Assembly: GCF_003254055.1 (NCBI RefSeq)
Contig: NZ_QKZT01000019.1
Coordinates: 1 to 64,000, forward strand
Source: Algoriphagus chordae
GTDB lineage: Bacteria > Bacteroidota > Bacteroidia > Cytophagales > Cyclobacteriaceae
DNA length: 64,000 nt
Reading direction: 5' to 3'
Made by a program: the position numbers and the translations under genes. Below the pieces are notes generated by a model. It searched no databases. It saw only the letters and a list, made by a program, of their open reading frames with translations, and was not told the origin of the DNA. Positions 55,148 through 64,000 of this stretch are shown here, piece after piece (position 1 is the stretch's first letter; each line of letters opens with the position of its first letter).

Positions 55148-56695
55148 TTATTCAGAACCTGCTGCTTCAGACAGTTTCTTCATTACATCTTCCAGGTTAA
55201 AGCTAGCCGGTGGCTGACGAGGAGGGTATTCTTTAAAGGTCTCCAGGAATTGAGCCGCATACTGTTGAGCCGGTACGATAAGGAAGGCATGTCTCAATAA
55301 CCAATCGTAGTAGGTATTTGAAGTAATATCAGCCTGCTCATATGGATCAGCTCTCAAATCAAACATTTTCGGTAATCTAAGCTCTGTAAATGGCTCAGCC
55401 CAAATTCTCAAAGTACCCTGAACTCTCTGCTCTAGGAATACCAATTTCCAGTTCTCAAATCGAATAGCAGTAAGCTGCGCATCATCATTAAAGTAGAAGA
55501 ATTCTTTTCTCGGAGAACGCTCCACTTGACCCGTCAGGTAAGGTAAGATGTTGTAACCATCCAAATGAACCTTAAAGGTCTTACCATCCGCTTGGTATCC
55601 AGTCAGCAACTTTTTAGCAATATCTGGCTCACCAGCTGCAGCCAATAAAGTAGGAGCCCAGTCCAAACCACTGACGATTTCATTAGAAATAGTACCTGGC
55701 TTGATTTTACCTGGCCAACGGATTACAGCAGGAGAACGGTACGCACCTTCCCAGTTTGTCTCCTTTTCACTACGGAAAGGGCTCAAACCAGCATCAGGCC
55801 AAGAGTTCTTGTGTGGTCCATTATCAGAAGTATAGATAACGATAGTGTTATCAGCTATTCCTAATTCGTCCACTTTATCTAGGATGTTACCTACAATCTG
55901 ATCGTGTTCGATCATACCGTCAGCATATTCTGTACGTGCAGTCAAGCCTGGCTTATCGCGATTCTCTTCTTTCACGTGCGTATACAAGTGCATTCTGGTC
56001 GCATTGAACCATACGAAGAATGGCTTATCAGCTTTAACCTGACGCTCCATGAAATCCATTGTCGCTGCGGAAGTCTCCTCATCGATAGTTTCCATACGCT
56101 TCTTAGTCAATGGTCCCGTATCTTCGATTTTTCCATCAGAAGAAGATTTGATCACACCTCTTGGACCATACTTCTCTTTAAACTCTGGAGTTTGAGGATA
56201 ATTTCTATTTTCTGGCTCTTCCTCAGCATTCAAGTGATAAAGATTTCCCAAGAACTCATCAAAACCATGATTCGTAGGAAGGAACTTATCCAAATCACCT
56301 AGGTGATTTTTACCGAACTGTGCAGTAGCATAACCCTGAGGCTTTAGCAGTTCTGCGATTGTAGGATCCTCTTTTCTCAACCCTACATCTGAGCCAGGAA
56401 GACCTACTTTAGAAAGACCGGTACGGTAAATCGTCTGGCCAGTAATAAAGGATGATCTACCTGCAGTACAACTTTGCTCGGAATAGTAATCCGTGAAAAT
56501 CATACCTTCCTTCGCAATACGGTCGATATTAGGAGTTTGATAGCCTACAACACCCATGCCGTAGGCACTGACATTGGTCGTACCAATATCATCTCCAAAT
56601 ATCACGACGATATTTGGTTTCTTCTCCTGCGCCATCACTCCTGTGGCAAACAGGGTCATGGCGAAGAGCGATAATTTTAGTTTGTTTTTAATCAT
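55148..56695 (-). CDS. Arylsulfatase-family sulfatase (SCTAGR type), paralogue B
   Basis: A 515-residue periplasmic sulfatase. The ATG at 56695 (MIKNKLKLSLFAMTLF) is chosen over one 18 codons upstream because it opens directly on the signal peptide, which ends near VMAQ. The metal residues Asp35-Asp36 are in FGDDIG and the formylglycine Cys76 is in SCTAGR with Arg80. GKNHLGD and YTSDNGPHKNSWPD are intact. Long stretches are shared with paralogue A. It differs in the C-terminal third, where it carries an extra segment (EQRVQGTLRIWAEP). The substrate is unknown. The gene stands between the DUF4136 gene and the operon with the third sulfatase. Confidence 0.93.
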   Translation of the reverse strand: MIKNKLKLSLFAMTLFATGVMAQEKKPNIVVIFGDDIGTTNVSAYGMGVVGYQTPNIDRIAKEGMIFTDYYSEQSCTAGRSSFITGQTIYRTGLSKVGLPGSDVGLRKEDPTIAELLKPQGYATAQFGKNHLGDLDKFLPTNHGFDEFLGNLYHLNAEEEPENRNYPQTPEFKEKYGPRGVIKSSSDGKIEDTGPLTKKRMETIDEETSAATMDFMERQVKADKPFFVWFNATRMHLYTHVKEENRDKPGLTARTEYADGMIEHDQIVGNILDKVDELGIADNTIVIYTSDNGPHKNSWPDAGLSPFRSEKETNWEGAYRSPAVIRWPGKIKPGTISNEIVSGLDWAPTLLAAAGEPDIAKKLLTGYQADGKTFKVHLDGYNILPYLTGQVERSPRKEFFYFNDDAQLTAIRFENWKLVFLEQRVQGTLRIWAEPFTELRLPKMFDLRADPYEQADITSNTYYDWLLRHAFLIVPAQQYAAQFLETFKEYPPRQPPASFNLEDVMKKLSEAAGSE

Positions 56696-56980
56696 AACTG
56701 CAAAAATTAAGGGTATAAAGTTTATAGTGTGTTTAAAATTGCTAATCAAATTTTTGTAAGATTACAGCCCAACTGGCTGTATTCAAGCTTAGATTGATAT
56801 GATTATGATAAAATCAGCTTTAGTACTACATAAATTCAATTGCTTAAATCTAGTAAAAAAAAAGCAAAAACAAATCTTTAGGCAAGTTCAGCTAGTTTTT
56901 TTTCCATCCATCAGTACAATTTCACTTTTACATAATAATGCAATTGATCTCTTAACAATTTATTGAAATCACAAAGATAG

Positions 56981-59485
56981 CTAGTCTTCGAATTCCGAAG
57001 CCATAAACCATAGGTAATATGGATTTTCCGGAGCGCGTTGTTTGACCCATTTCATGGCAATGGCCCAGTTTTTTGCGTCTCCTTCATAGGCGTAGATTCC
57101 CGCCTCGTAGAAGCGTAGCAAAATTTCTCGCTTAAGTTCTATCTCTTCAAGCAAGGCTGGATCTGCATGAAGTAGCTGTGGAGCTCTATATTCATCATTG
57201 AGTGCAACTAGGGCATGCGTAAATTCACCCGGTACTACCCAATCTCCATATTCTATTCTAGGCTGATTGTCTGTGGTAGGCAAAGCATCTCCTGCATAGG
57301 CTTCTAGTCCGTCACGGTCTGTAATCCATGTAGCCAGCAATTCTGCTGTAGTATTGATCCCTACCTCCCGCATCGCTGCGGAGACTTCCGGCTGATTAAA
57401 TCTTTCGCTTATCTTATCCACATCCAACTCCAATGGCTCATTGGAACCGATCAAGAGCATCTCATGCAGTTCGGTACTCCAGACTGAAGCATAAGGATAC
57501 ACATCCAGAAAGCTTCGAACCAAGGAGCGAGTATCCTCATTTGTCTGCGTAGGCAAGGGTAACCATTGCGCTACCAATCCATTTGGATTGAGTCGATCTG
57601 CGGCCAGTTGATAGAAATCACTAGAGTAAAGATTGACTACACCTGCAGCAGAAGGCGGTGGTGGCTCCAGCGTAATCAAGTCGTATTGTTCTTTACTTCG
57701 CAAAAGCTCAGACCTTCCATCCCGAAGACGAATATCTACGCGTGAATCTTCAGTCACATTATTATTTCCTTCAAAAAGACTAGCGGCCCTGACCACTGCA
57801 GGCAAAAGCTCTGCACAGACTCTCTTATCAAGACCTGGGTAGTACAAAAGACTACCGGCGGTAATCCCTGTTCCCAAGCCAATCACCAGCGCAGACTTGG
57901 GCTCTTCCTTACTAATGATAAGCGGCAATAATGCCTGCAAACGCATGTAGCGCTGGGAAGTCATGGAATTCCCAGAATTGGAAACTCCGGAAATATATAG
58001 TCTCCTAAAGCTTTTCTCTGCACTTCGCTGCTCTACTACGGCAACCGTACCTGCAGCACTAGGCTCGTGAAATATCAATTTACCTCCATGTCCTTTAGCC
58101 AAAAGCTTGACAAGATGATCCGAAGGAAGCAAAACCACTCCTAAAATCGCGATCCCAGCACAGGCAAAGATTGCATTGCGGCTGACCTTCGTCACCCCAT
58201 GTCCTTTCCATACAGCTACAAGTCCTATCCCTACTGCAGCGAATGCCAATAACCCTAGGCTACGCTCTATCCCGAGAAAAGGCACTAAAACAAAGCCAAT
58301 CACCAAAGTCCCCACTATTCCTCCCACCGTATTGAAAGCAACTATTCGTCCAGTGTCTCTGCCTGAATTTGCAGGATCTACTATAAGTCTCAATGCTGCC
58401 GGGAAGGCCGCTCCTAGGAGCATCGTGGGAATAAGAACTAGCCATCCAGCCACTACAAAAAATCTGGCTGCTCGTGCAAAACCTTCATATGGTAGCATTT
58501 TGAAAGCAAAATCTCCTGCAGATTCTTGGAAATTGGTCAATACATCACCTGAAAATGCTAAGGCAAGCAAGGCTGTAACTCCTGCTGCTGCGATTAGAAA
58601 ACCAAATACGCCCCAGGAATCTTTAGTACGGTCTGCCCTTCGGGAAAAGAATGCACTCCCTAATACCAAGCCCAATAAATATGTTGCCAACACCACCGAA
58701 AAGGCAAAGGTCCTCGTACTCGTCCACTGTACCACTGCCTGCGACCAAATCACCTCGTATCCAAGTGCCAATCCTCCTGCAATAGCATACAGCCAAAGTG
58801 CCAGGGATTTCCCTGCAGGATCAGCAGCAGTCTTAGATTTGGTACTTGCAGGTAAGTCTTTTCCTACGAGTAAAAAAGCTCCTACTCCGGCTGCCAGGTT
58901 TAGTATTGCGGCAAAGACTGAGGAGCCAAATACGCCAAAGGCTGGTATCAGTACAAAAGAGGTTAACAAAGCTCCGGCAATAGCCCCGGCCGTATTGGCA
59001 GCATACAATAGACCTCCGGCATAGCCCAATTGATCTTTGTTAGGAGAAATAGAACGAACTAATACTGGCAGTGTGCCTCCCATCAGAAAAGCTGGAGCAG
59101 CTACCAGCAGGAATGGTAACAACCATGCTAATGGTCCCGCCATCAATTGCAATTGTGCAAATAGAGCTGCCGACCTGCCAAGAGCAAAAGTCACGATGAC
59201 TCCAAGAATGGCCACACCAATTTCTAACATCGCATATAAGCGAAGTGGATGACTAAGTCGATCTGCCCTGCGACCAAAAATGTAACTTCCCAAGGCCAAA
59301 CCAGCAAAGAAGGCCGAGACTGCTGTACTGACTGCATGTACATCTACCCCTACTACGATGGACAACTGCTTGATCCATAAGACCTGATATACAAGAGCTG
59401 CTAATCCAGATACAAAAAGTAAAATCGCTGGGCTAATAATCCAACGCTTATCCAAGCTTGGAGACTTCTTAATCTTTTTATTCAT
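56981..59485 (-). CDS. Membrane protein fused to spermidine-synthase-like domain
   Basis: An 834-residue protein. The first ~480 residues contain 12 to 14 transmembrane helices in an MFS-like arrangement (FVSGLAALVYQVLWIKQLS near the N-terminus is typical of this fusion family; ALGSYIFGRRADR is an MFS loop). Residues ~490-730 form a Rossmann methyltransferase-like domain with the nucleotide loop ALVIGLGTGITAGSL and RDGRSELLR, then YDLITLEPPPPSAAG. The catalytic Asp of true spermidine synthases is replaced by the Glu-Pro run, so aminopropyl transfer is doubtful. A short helical tail follows. Members are annotated as fused MFS/spermidine synthases with unknown reaction. It lies 99 bp downstream of the OMP gene on the same strand. 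Confidence 0.82.
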   Translation of the reverse strand: MNKKIKKSPSLDKRWIISPAILLFVSGLAALVYQVLWIKQLSIVVGVDVHAVSTAVSAFFAGLALGSYIFGRRADRLSHPLRLYAMLEIGVAILGVIVTFALGRSAALFAQLQLMAGPLAWLLPFLLVAAPAFLMGGTLPVLVRSISPNKDQLGYAGGLLYAANTAGAIAGALLTSFVLIPAFGVFGSSVFAAILNLAAGVGAFLLVGKDLPASTKSKTAADPAGKSLALWLYAIAGGLALGYEVIWSQAVVQWTSTRTFAFSVVLATYLLGLVLGSAFFSRRADRTKDSWGVFGFLIAAAGVTALLALAFSGDVLTNFQESAGDFAFKMLPYEGFARAARFFVVAGWLVLIPTMLLGAAFPAALRLIVDPANSGRDTGRIVAFNTVGGIVGTLVIGFVLVPFLGIERSLGLLAFAAVGIGLVAVWKGHGVTKVSRNAIFACAGIAILGVVLLPSDHLVKLLAKGHGGKLIFHEPSAAGTVAVVEQRSAEKSFRRLYISGVSNSGNSMTSQRYMRLQALLPLIISKEEPKSALVIGLGTGITAGSLLYYPGLDKRVCAELLPAVVRAASLFEGNNNVTEDSRVDIRLRDGRSELLRSKEQYDLITLEPPPPSAAGVVNLYSSDFYQLAADRLNPNGLVAQWLPLPTQTNEDTRSLVRSFLDVYPYASVWSTELHEMLLIGSNEPLELDVDKISERFNQPEVSAAMREVGINTTAELLATWITDRDGLEAYAGDALPTTDNQPRIEYGDWVVPGEFTHALVALNDEYRAPQLLHADPALLEEIELKREILLRFYEAGIYAYEGDAKNWAIAMKWVKQRAPENPYYLWFMASEFED

Positions 59486-59584
59486 GAGTGGAAATATAGG
59501 GCTCTTTTCAAAAAAGATAAATTCTAGATCTAATTAGAGAAATTGGTAAATGGGGCTTCCTTCTATATATGGCAGTAATACACA

Positions 59585-60415
59585 TTATTCCCCCTTCATC
59601 GGCAGGTACCAGCGGAAGCCAAAGCGAATTCCAAAATTATTCAAATTTCTGGTATAACCCTCAGAGCGATATGCCATGATTTCTGGCTCTATATAAGCAT
59701 TGTACTTCAACTTGCCCGACCAGATATATCCTAGTCTGAAATCTATAGGAATTGCCACCTGCCCAGTTTTATAATCTATTTGCCACTCCGGCTCTATCCC
59801 TGCATACACGCCATTTGGCCAAGTGTAGAAGATATTTGGCTGGAGTACTGCATAAATATTCGACCCATACTTATCATTCCCTGTCACTGAAAAGAAGTTT
59901 TCCAGAATCCAATACATCTGCCAATTGCCGAGATCTGTGAAGGTCAAAGTAGCTGCTGGTCCGATTTGAAATTGAGGAGAGCCTAATTCTGAGGAGGTTC
60001 TAGTAGGAATAGTCGCATTCCACCCTGCACCGAATTGACCCCAACTTTTTTTGCTGATAATAAAAAACTGATTCAAGGTAAGATCACCTAAGCCAGTCGG
60101 CCCGTTAGGAGCGGTATTGACGTATGCAATCACACGAATCAGCTGTGGGAATGGAAGCAAGAGCCCTTTTTCTAAAGGAATAATCCCTCTAAATCGGAAA
60201 TTCTGGGCAAAGCCATCTTGCCCCTCTGTATCAAAAATGGTGTATTCTTCGAGTTGAAGTTGCCAGGCAAGGGTAGTGGGATTCATCACTTGCTGGGATA
60301 ATTTCACTGAAGTTTTTCCTTCTTCCTCTTCCTGCTTCTTCTCGTCTTGCGCCAACACCTGCTGACTTATGACAAGAAACAGGAAAATTATTTTACTAAA
60401 ATCCGACAATCTCAT
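59585..60415 (-). CDS. Outer-membrane barrel protein (neuromedin-U-like)
   Basis: A 276-residue protein with a signal peptide (SKIIFLFLVISQQVLA). A charged segment (EKKQEEEEGK) precedes a chain of beta strands (AWQLQLEEYTIFDTEG, NFRFRGIIPLEKGLLLPFP, GLGDLTLNQFFIIS, WQMYWILENFFSV) ending in FGIRFGFRWYLP. It looks like an outer-membrane barrel of the group often labelled neuromedin U or transporter. Function unknown. It starts 23 bp after the HAD gene, in the same operon as the third sulfatase. Confidence 0.75.
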   Translation of the reverse strand: MRLSDFSKIIFLFLVISQQVLAQDEKKQEEEEGKTSVKLSQQVMNPTTLAWQLQLEEYTIFDTEGQDGFAQNFRFRGIIPLEKGLLLPFPQLIRVIAYVNTAPNGPTGLGDLTLNQFFIISKKSWGQFGAGWNATIPTRTSSELGSPQFQIGPAATLTFTDLGNWQMYWILENFFSVTGNDKYGSNIYAVLQPNIFYTWPNGVYAGIEPEWQIDYKTGQVAIPIDFRLGYIWSGKLKYNAYIEPEIMAYRSEGYTRNLNNFGIRFGFRWYLPMKGE

Positions 60416-60438
60416 AGCTAAAGATTTTCTACTATAAA

Positions 60439-61485
60439 TTACTTATCAAAAGGATAAATCACTTTCCAATCCTCCTTCATATCTACGATGGTCCAGGCTT
60501 TTTCTGTAGCTTCATCTAGTCCTTCATCAAAGGTACCGATGTGGGATTTTCTATCGTAGGCATATTCTCTGATCGAATCAGTATGGTGTACATAGAGTTT
60601 AAAGGTTTTCAGTTCATTGGAATCTGTCCAACGAAGCATGTCCAAATCCCCATCTGAGTTACCCGCCGAGAACACAGGACGTCTCCCTATATAGCGGTTG
60701 ATCCCAACAGGCTTACCCTCATGATCATCTATAAGATCAATCTCTGCAAGTCGTTCAATACTCGGCTTGCCATCATTATAAGAATATTTGGTCTTGATGC
60801 TACTTCCTACTACTTGATCTTTTGGAATGCCATACACTCCCTCAACCCAAGGCCTCATGAATTCTATGCCTCCACCAGAGACAATAAAAACTTTGAATTC
60901 ATTCGCTCTCAAATAATCCAATAGCTCAAGCATAGGCTGAAAAACCATTTCTTTGAATGGCTTCTTTTTCGCTGGATGCTCAGCGGTAGCTATCCAGTCC
61001 TTTACAAGTTTATCAAATTCATCCGTCGTCACTCCTGCATGAGTAGCCATTACTATTTCCAAAAGACCTTTTTCACCTTGTGCCATCAAGGTTTTCATGT
61101 CATTTTCCAATACAGCTTTATAGGGTTGCTTGGTCTTCCACTCCGGATGATCTGCTGCCATTGCTTTCAATCGCTCCAATGCAAAAAAGAATTGAAAATA
61201 AATAGGCTGCTCAGACCAGAGCGTACCGTCATTATCAAAGGTGGCAATCCGATCGGCTACTGGAATAAAATTAGCACTACCGGAATTAGTCACATCTTCC
61301 ACATAACTGATGATGGCTTCTTTGGTAGCACCATCATTCCAGGAAGGTAATCCTGGGGAAACTTTGTCCGTCTCTATTTCTGTATTAATCTCAGTCTCTG
61401 ATTCAGTCTGAGGGGCACAGGAAATTGTTATGCTTAGCAGCAAGCCAAGTCCTAACATTTTGTAAGTGTTTTTTCCAGATTTCAT
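60439..61485 (-). CDS. HAD-superfamily phosphatase, lipoprotein, paralogue B
   Basis: A 348-residue lipoprotein phosphatase. The lipobox ends at Cys23 (LSITISC), followed by a Glu-rich linker. Motif I is FDNDGTLW (Asp84, Asp86), motif II VSGGGIEFM, motif III in GKPVGI and motif IV AGNSDGDLDML, all intact. It is paralogous to the gene at 49915 throughout (shared SEQPxYFQ, VYGIPKDQVVGSS-like and YVHHTDSIREYAYDR). It sits between the BamA-like gene and the barrel gene in the operon headed by the third sulfatase, so it probably acts on the same envelope substrate. Confidence 0.88.
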   Translation of the reverse strand: MKSGKNTYKMLGLGLLLSITISCAPQTESETEINTEIETDKVSPGLPSWNDGATKEAIISYVEDVTNSGSANFIPVADRIATFDNDGTLWSEQPIYFQFFFALERLKAMAADHPEWKTKQPYKAVLENDMKTLMAQGEKGLLEIVMATHAGVTTDEFDKLVKDWIATAEHPAKKKPFKEMVFQPMLELLDYLRANEFKVFIVSGGGIEFMRPWVEGVYGIPKDQVVGSSIKTKYSYNDGKPSIERLAEIDLIDDHEGKPVGINRYIGRRPVFSAGNSDGDLDMLRWTDSNELKTFKLYVHHTDSIREYAYDRKSHIGTFDEGLDEATEKAWTIVDMKEDWKVIYPFDK

Positions 61486-61559
61486 AGTGTTATTTTTTTG
61501 TAAAAACCAGCTAATAGCAACAGGAAAACAGCTGTCTCCTGATATTTATAAAGGGTAAA

Positions 61560-62726
61560 TTAATTCCTATTATTCCAAGCAGAACCAAAGACGATATACC
61601 AGCCAAAATCCTCATTGGACCAGGCTACATCTATACCAGTTCTCATATTGAATTTTCTCGCGATCAAATATCTAAACCCAGTTCCGTAGTTATAAATCAA
61701 TTCTGAATCGATAAATGACACTTCTTTGGTGGGAGCCTTGGCTGCTCCTACAAATGCTACAGCACTCCAGCGCTTGGTGAAATCATATCGCTGCTCAGTT
61801 TCCACTACATAGGTTTCTTGTCCTTGATAACGTGCCATAGGTACTCCACGTAAGTTAACTCCCGGCTCCATATAGAATGGCGCATCTCCAAACTGAAGGT
61901 TTCCTTCAAATCGAAAACCACTCACCCATTTAGGCTTGAGTTGGAAATATTGCAAAGCAGTAATATTCCAATTCCTATAATCATAGTCACTGCCTGTCCA
62001 AGAAGCATTGACTCGGAAAGCGGAAGTGAAGTACAAGCCTTTATTCGGTGTAAATACATTATCCCGTTTATCGTATTGCATGTTGACCCCGACGTTACTT
62101 AGCTTATTATTTAAGGTCTTGTCATCTATGAAATCAGGCAATTCTGTAAGATCGAATTCTGGTTTGACTTTATTGTGTAGAAAGAGGTATTGAAGCCCAA
62201 AATATAAATCGGTATCCCCTACTTCACGCAGGATATTTCCAAAAAATATTGCTGAATTAAAATTAAGCCCTAACTGCTTCTCCCCTATGACGGGGAAATT
62301 TCTAAAGAAATCCATATTCATATCTCCATATCCTCCACCCACTTTGTATTTCAGGTGTTGCTTTGGCAAAGAGGCAGATCGCATGGCTCCACCACCCCAA
62401 CTTTTGTTTGCGGAGTAACCTATAAAACCTGCTGTAATATTGGGAGGAATATATTTACCCTTTTCATGGACCTTATTTGGCTGGATAAAAACGGGAGTAA
62501 ACATAGCTCCAATCCCACCTAGCGCAGGCTCTGTAATCAACTGAATCACAGGGATAAATCCATGGTAACTAATTAGGAAATCACTCAAATCTAACTTTCC
62601 ATCCAGCGAATCCTTAAGGACCTTCATACTGAATTTCTCCTTTTCGGGTTGTACTTCAGATTTGTCCTGCGCACTCACTGTAAATGTCAGAAGAGAAAAT
62701 AGTACTAGGCAATAAAAAGCTTTCAT
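61560..62726 (-). CDS. BamA/Omp85-family outer-membrane protein
   Basis: A 388-residue protein. The ATG at 62726 (MKAFYCLVLFSLLTF) is preferred, four codons downstream of another ATG, because it begins at the signal peptide. Unlike true BamA there are no POTRA repeats; the sequence goes nearly straight to a barrel of the surface-antigen (Bac_surface_Ag) type, with the segment GKLDLSDFLISYHGFIPVIQLITEPALGG, the strand ITALQYFQLKPKWVSGFRFE and the late RGVPMARYQGQETYVVETEQ, typical of the Omp85 C-terminal VRGF/Y-like motif. It may secrete or anchor the adjacent enzymes or take up product. It follows the third sulfatase by 67 bp. Confidence 0.8.
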   Translation of the reverse strand: MKAFYCLVLFSLLTFTVSAQDKSEVQPEKEKFSMKVLKDSLDGKLDLSDFLISYHGFIPVIQLITEPALGGIGAMFTPVFIQPNKVHEKGKYIPPNITAGFIGYSANKSWGGGAMRSASLPKQHLKYKVGGGYGDMNMDFFRNFPVIGEKQLGLNFNSAIFFGNILREVGDTDLYFGLQYLFLHNKVKPEFDLTELPDFIDDKTLNNKLSNVGVNMQYDKRDNVFTPNKGLYFTSAFRVNASWTGSDYDYRNWNITALQYFQLKPKWVSGFRFEGNLQFGDAPFYMEPGVNLRGVPMARYQGQETYVVETEQRYDFTKRWSAVAFVGAAKAPTKEVSFIDSELIYNYGTGFRYLIARKFNMRTGIDVAWSNEDFGWYIVFGSAWNNRN

Positions 62727-62793
62727 AAAGAAGGTCATAAGCCTTTAAAGTAATTATTTTTCATAACACGTTCCTCATATAATAAGCTTGCTT

Positions 62794-64000
62794 TTACTTT
62801 GTATTGAGGTATTTTATTACAGTTTTACCGATTTTTCCATTAAATGCAAAAGGAGCCTGGTCAAAGTAATCCAATGAAACCGGAGAGTCCAGATCAGTTC
62901 CTATATCAAAGGTAGCGTTGGATGTGAAATGCAGAGACATTGCTCGTGGAACTTGCTTTTTGGCTACTTCTTTGCCATTCACACGTATGATTATATCCAT
63001 CGCTCCTCCTATTTTATCCACCAACTTTGATTCCACTTCTACCGTCGATTTCCCTACAGGAAGTTTGGTGGAAGATTTGATTTTAGTACGCTCGATTTCA
63101 AAAAGATTGAATTCATAATTCACATAGCCATCTTTTACAAAACAAGTAACTCCACCCGAAAATCCTGCCAGAGCATAAAGAACTCCATTGGCATTTTTCG
63201 GAACATCTAGCTCCATGGTTACCAAGCTACTTACCTTGCCCAACTTAGGTGCTGCAGACTCTGGCATACGAGTCAAAGGCGCTTCAAATGTCCATTCGGT
63301 CAATGGAGAGGCAGGAGCATCTTCAGGGTGGAAAATTGCTGTAGCCCATAGACCTCCACCCACAGGAAGGTTTTTGTATTTGGTAGACTCAGAGATGAAA
63401 AGCATTTTCATCTCTTCCAGCTTTTCAGGATTCTCTTTAGCCAAATCATTTGCCTGACTCCAGTCTTCATCTAGATTATAAAGCTCCCAGACGTCATTGT
63501 TAGGATCCCAGGTTCTTGCTCCTTTTGGTATTCCTCCTACCCATGGTTGTCTAAGCCCCATTGTACTAGCCATCCAGCCATCACTATAGATTCCTCTGCT
63601 GGCCATGATATCGAAAAACTGCGTTTTATGAGTGCCTTTTACTTCAGGATCGTCTAGGGAATAAACCATGCTTACTCCATCTATGGGATCTTGATTAAAG
63701 CCATTTACAACTTGCGGCTTTTCGATGCTCAACAACTCATAAATAGTAGGTGTCACATCTATCACATGATGAAACTGTGGTCGGGGTGTATCGTCATGCT
63801 TGATTTTTATAGGCCAGGAAACTGCCATTGGCTGACGAGTTCCTCCGAAATATCCACCAACTAACTTAGTTCCCTGATAAGGAGTAGATCCAGCCCAGGC
63901 CCAACCAGCATGAAACATATTGTCGGTTTTGTTAGTACCTAGTACATCGAGACCTCCTAACTCATTCAGCGCATCTATATGTTCTGAAATCTTGGTAGGA
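62794..64000 (-). CDS. Arylsulfatase, C-terminal part, cut by window edge
   Basis: The minus-strand frame stays open from 62794 to the right edge; an ATG at 63918 is internal (the frame reads on through HIDALNELGGLDVLGTNKTD). About 402 residues of the C-terminal half are visible. They show the arylsulfatase signature AWAGSTPYQGTKLVGGYFGG and SWPIKIKHDDTPRPQFHH, followed by VTPTIYELL. A C-terminal domain of beta strands (LPVGKSTVEVESKL, IIRVNGKEVAKKQV) is a lectin-like fold. It is of a larger subtype than the two sulfatases in the window, probably near 780 residues. It opens the operon with the BamA-like, HAD and barrel genes. The catalytic Cys is outside the window. Confidence 0.88.
   Translation of the reverse strand, partial: PTKISEHIDALNELGGLDVLGTNKTDNMFHAGWAWAGSTPYQGTKLVGGYFGGTRQPMAVSWPIKIKHDDTPRPQFHHVIDVTPTIYELLSIEKPQVVNGFNQDPIDGVSMVYSLDDPEVKGTHKTQFFDIMASRGIYSDGWMASTMGLRQPWVGGIPKGARTWDPNNDVWELYNLDEDWSQANDLAKENPEKLEEMKMLFISESTKYKNLPVGGGLWATAIFHPEDAPASPLTEWTFEAPLTRMPESAAPKLGKVSSLVTMELDVPKNANGVLYALAGFSGGVTCFVKDGYVNYEFNLFEIERTKIKSSTKLPVGKSTVEVESKLVDKIGGAMDIIIRVNGKEVAKKQVPRAMSLHFTSNATFDIGTDLDSPVSLDYFDQAPFAFNGKIGKTVIKYLNTK

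Noticed and set aside
58176-59024. 282-codon plus-strand frame opposite the MFS/spermidine-synthase-like gene
   Set aside because: It is a shadow of the membrane-helix codons of a clear protein family on the other strand; the translation is low-complexity Ala/Pro/Thr.
48171-64000. Polysaccharide utilisation locus
   Set aside because: Despite three sulfatases, there is no SusC/SusD pair, glycoside hydrolase or polysaccharide lyase in the region.
1-64000. CRISPR array, prophage or toxin-antitoxin pair
   Set aside because: No evenly spaced direct repeats, phage structural genes or recognisable toxin-antitoxin pair was seen on either strand.

Overview
The window looks like chromosomal DNA of a Bacteroidota bacterium, most likely a Cytophagales member near Cyclobacteriaceae/Algoriphagus. 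This is inferred from several traits seen together: type IX secretion (T9SS) C-terminal sorting domains, an Oar-like TonB receptor, a Bat aerotolerance operon, a LytS/LytTR pair, absence of clear Shine-Dalgarno sites, and AT-rich spacers carrying short palindromic repeats. The lineage below phylum level is inference only. No phage, integrase, intact insertion sequence or CRISPR array was seen.

Layout. 1-8.4 kb: two glycine-rich T9SS cargo proteins (the first cut by the window edge) and a surface-lipoprotein candidate with LVIVD-like repeats and a beta-solenoid tail. 8.6-13 kb: a giant AsmA-like protein. 13.0-13.75 kb: two near-identical tRNA-like RNA genes on the minus strand, with variable arms far longer than normal and each followed by an intrinsic terminator; this is the most unusual item in the window. 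14-20.5 kb: housekeeping and accessory genes (RluA-family pseudouridine synthase, ACC deaminase-like PLP enzyme, AlbA_2 protein, UvrB, Lnb_N/DUF4105 protein), with a gene-tail relic behind the PLP enzyme. 20.5-26.2 kb: a third T9SS protein, a GntP permease with a RidA protein, and an MltF-type lytic transglycosylase.

26.4-32.7 kb: an efflux operon (alpha/beta hydrolase, periplasmic adaptor, HAE1 RND pump, TolC). 32.9-38.5 kb: a DUF481 outer-membrane protein, a large Oar-like TonB-dependent receptor and a lysoplasmalogenase. 38.6-45.1 kb: a complete, tightly overlapped Bat operon (MoxR ATPase, DUF58, DUF4381-like, BatA, BatB/BatC fusion, BatD). 45.3-47.8 kb: a LytTR response regulator with its sensor kinase and a small secreted protein.

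48.2-64 kb: a sulfatase-centred region on the minus strand. It holds three arylsulfatases (one cut by the right edge), a tail relic of what looks like a fourth, two paralogous lipoprotein HAD phosphatases, several outer-membrane barrels (including an Omp85/BamA-like one), a membrane protein fused to a spermidine-synthase-like domain, a GPW-repeat protein and a DUF4136 protein. The repeated sulfatase plus HAD pairing suggests envelope desulfation and dephosphorylation of a scavenged substrate, but the substrate cannot be read from sequence.
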